A DNA stretch of 64,000 nucleotides from Microbispora sp. H13382 (lineage in GTDB: Bacteria; Actinomycetota; Actinomycetes; Streptosporangiales; Streptosporangiaceae), in NCBI RefSeq assembly GCF_014161445.1, contig NZ_JABBXA010000009.1:236696-300695 (forward strand), written 5' to 3'. How positions within the stretch are numbered: the first letter of the stretch is position 1; each line of letters opens with the position of its first letter. Shown in pieces: positions 62,276 to 64,000 of this stretch. The translations under genes and the position numbers were made by a program. The notes beneath the pieces are model-generated. The model did no database searches and was not told the DNA's origin. It worked only from the letters and a program-made list of their open reading frames with translations.

Positions 62276-62950
62276 ATGCGACTGCCGTACCGGATCGCGG
62301 GGCTGTGGGTGCGTGTCGTGTTGCTCGTCGTGCTGCTGTGGGGCGCTCTGGTGAGCGTGCTCAGCCTGACGCCGCGCGAGCGCGCCCTCGCGGACTTCCA
62401 CGAGGCGCTGCGGGCCGGGCAGGTCACGTACGTGATCTACAGAGGGAAACCGTTGGACCTGCGCTGGTCGACGGGCCCCCTGTTCTGGTACCACGTGGAC
62501 CAGTCCGAGGCCTACACCCGCCGTGACCTCCTCCGCGATCTCGACGCCACCGTCCCCGGCCCGGAGGCCGTGCCGGCTCAGTCTCGCTGGGCGTTCTTCT
62601 CAGGCTGGCCGTTTCATGTGCCGGTCCCCGGTGCGGCCTGGCCGGTCGGCGGGGCCTGGATCGCCGCGCTCCTCGTCATGCTCGGTACGGGACGGCCCAG
62701 GCTGGGGAACACATGGGCCTGGTTCTGGCTGTTCACGGTCGGCGAGGTGGGCGCGATGCTGTTCCTCCTCCTCGAACCCCGATCCCTGTGGCATGGACTG
62801 GAGCCGCAGGAACCGGTTCCCAACCCCATGAGCGGAGGTCGCGGCTGCTTTCTGGCTATCTGTCTCAGCCTGGTGATTCCCGTCCTTGTCGCGGTCGGGC
62901 TCTCTTACGTGTTCCACGCCCTGCTCGATCTCCTGCCGTCTGCTCCATGA
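62276..62950 (+). CDS. Four-helix membrane protein of unknown function
   Basis: 224 aa: an N-terminal helix (VRVVLLVVLLWGALVSVLSL), a soluble extracytoplasmic-looking region containing FHEALRAGQVTYVIYRG, and three further helices (WIAALLVMLGTG, FWLFTVGEVGAMLFLLLEP, LAICLSLVIPVLVAVGLSYV). No family recognised. ATG 62276 follows an untypical GAAG site; the six extra residues from 62258 are not needed. Third-position GC is slightly lower than in its neighbours. Confidence 0.7.
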   Translation: MRLPYRIAGLWVRVVLLVVLLWGALVSVLSLTPRERALADFHEALRAGQVTYVIYRGKPLDLRWSTGPLFWYHVDQSEAYTRRDLLRDLDATVPGPEAVPAQSRWAFFSGWPFHVPVPGAAWPVGGAWIAALLVMLGTGRPRLGNTWAWFWLFTVGEVGAMLFLLLEPRSLWHGLEPQEPVPNPMSGGRGCFLAICLSLVIPVLVAVGLSYVFHALLDLLPSAP

Positions 62951-63063
62951 GACTTCGACGGCGCGCGAGCCTGTAGCTCCAACAAATCGCCTGGTGAGGT
63001 TGCTCAAGGTGAGTCGGTTGGGAGAAAATTAATACAGGTTTTCGAATTCGCTGAGGGGGTGTG

Positions 63064-64000
63064 ATGGATCTGTTCGACCCAGATTCTGTCCCCCCTCGTC
63101 GTTCGAACAATGCGGACGGCGGCTGGTGGGATCGCCTGACTGCCGATTCTCCTTTGTGGTCGACGGAGGGTTCGCTCGCCCGCGACGGCAGTGTGGAAAA
63201 CGACGGGGCCGCTGACACCGGGAGCATGGGCAGTGAGGCCGCCGATGATGCGGGGGCGGGTTCTGCCGGGGCGGATGCCGCTGGCGCGGGTGATCGCCGG
63301 GGTGGGTCGTCGTGGGTGCTGATCGGTTCTGTTCGTGAGTCGGCGCAGGCGTTGGCGTTGGCGCCGCTTCCGGACGATGTGGATATCTGTCTGGCCGAGG
63401 CTGAGGAGTTGGTGTTCGCGCGGGATCGGATCACCTCGGCGTTGGCGGATCGGGTGGGGCGGGTGCATCGGGCGGGGCAGGCCCGGCGGCATGGGCATGC
63501 CTCCACCCGCAGTTGGCTGCGCACCGCCGGAGGAATGACTGTGGCGGGTGCGGGCCGCCTGCTGACCCTGGGGATCGAGTTGGCCCGTCTGCCCCGGGTG
63601 CGGGAGAAGTTCGCCGCGGGTGGGTTGGCGGCGGGGGTGGTGGAGGCCATCTGCACCGCCGTTGCCGGCCTGTCCGATGAGCAGGCCGCGGTGGCTGAGC
63701 CGATCCTGCTGGAGCTGGCGGGGAGGGCGGGGGCGGCGGAGGTGGCCAGGGCGGGCCGTTATCTGCGGGCGGTGCTGGACCCCGATGGTGAGGACCGTGA
63801 TGAGCGGGCCGATTACGGTCGGCGGTTCCTTCGGGTCCGCCCCGGCAAGGGCGGCGGTTTGGAGGGGGAGTTCTATCTGCCGCGTGAGCATGCCGCCCGG
63901 TTGCAGGCGTTGCTGGATGCGTATGCCAGGCCGAAGGCGGAGGGTGATGACCGGCCGCTGCGAGTGCGTCAGGCGGATGCGTTCATGGCGTTGCTGGAGG
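63064..64000 (+). CDS. DUF222 domain protein (copy 2), truncated by the window end
   Basis: 312 codons from ATG 63064 run off the window. The protein matches the first half of the gene at 16106-18094 almost residue for residue (WWDRLTADSPLWSTEGSLARDGSVEND, RVHRAGQARRHGHASTRSWL), and the DNA is roughly 93 percent identical by eye with long identical blocks, the last ending at base 64000. Homology starts about 40 bases before the ATG. Most differences are in the first 35 codons and around codons 190-215. An HNH domain is expected beyond the window. Confidence 0.9.
   Translation, partial: MDLFDPDSVPPRRSNNADGGWWDRLTADSPLWSTEGSLARDGSVENDGAADTGSMGSEAADDAGAGSAGADAAGAGDRRGGSSWVLIGSVRESAQALALAPLPDDVDICLAEAEELVFARDRITSALADRVGRVHRAGQARRHGHASTRSWLRTAGGMTVAGAGRLLTLGIELARLPRVREKFAAGGLAAGVVEAICTAVAGLSDEQAAVAEPILLELAGRAGAAEVARAGRYLRAVLDPDGEDRDERADYGRRFLRVRPGKGGGLEGEFYLPREHAARLQALLDAYARPKAEGDDRPLRVRQADAFMALLE

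Overview
This is a very GC-rich window with strong third-position GC, GTG starts and 4-nt ATGA/GTGA gene overlaps. The gene families (type II glutamine synthetase GlnII, F420-type LLM oxidoreductase, PF04672-type S-adenosyl methyltransferase, DUF222-HNH proteins, DtxR-type iron box, Zur box, group 1h [NiFe] hydrogenase) point to a filamentous actinomycete. Streptosporangiales is my best guess, by inference. No rRNA, tRNA, CRISPR array, insertion sequence or phage gene was seen, and with the starts chosen here no gene-free stretch exceeds 300 bases.

Layout. 1-9 kb: end of a GDT1-family exporter, a large LuxR/ATPase regulator, deoC with two aldehyde dehydrogenase genes (the second only half a protein), a short Rho factor and a LURP-one-like protein. 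9-13 kb: iron-siderophore ABC operon behind a DtxR/IdeR-type iron box. 13-23 kb: PspC protein, LipB, amino-acid permease, DUF222-HNH protein, a PfkB-like kinase that has lost its catalytic Asp, DJ-1/PfpI, DUF72, GlnII, GDPD. 23.5-27 kb: zinc ABC operon behind a Zur box. 27-38 kb: oxidoreductases and small metabolic genes, with an ArsR-controlled, frameshifted Old Yellow Enzyme and a TetR-controlled SDR. 38-42 kb: ROK kinase, then a tightly coupled operon of SpoIIE-type phosphatase, cobalamin-binding protein and STAS protein. The cobalamin protein carries the W-x9-EH motif of CarH-type B12 photoreceptors. hypF follows 22 bp downstream on the same strand.

44-55.5 kb: one long minus-strand operon for a group 1h ('high-affinity', atmospheric H2) [NiFe] hydrogenase. 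Its order is SIS protein, HypC-like protein, SIS protein, hhyS, hhyL, NifU-like, DUF5947, DUF6084, unknown, protease, 34-aa membrane peptide, hypA, hypC, hypD, hypE, disordered protein. Nearly every junction overlaps. hypB is absent and hypF is on the opposite strand. 55.6-63 kb: persistence-type genes (GlsB-like, LacI regulator, phosphoribosyltransferase, DUF1918, class V FBP aldolase/phosphatase, Hrp1-like CBS protein), an acyltransferase, an AI-2E transporter and an unknown membrane protein. 63-64 kb: the start of a second DUF222-HNH gene, nearly identical and inverted relative to the copy at 16-18 kb.

Together the window reads as a chromosomal region for trace-metal acquisition and survival metabolism (H2 scavenging, carbon recycling through deoC and FBPA/P, stress membrane proteins). 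It also holds a possible light/B12-sensing partner-switch operon beside a hydrogenase maturation gene.
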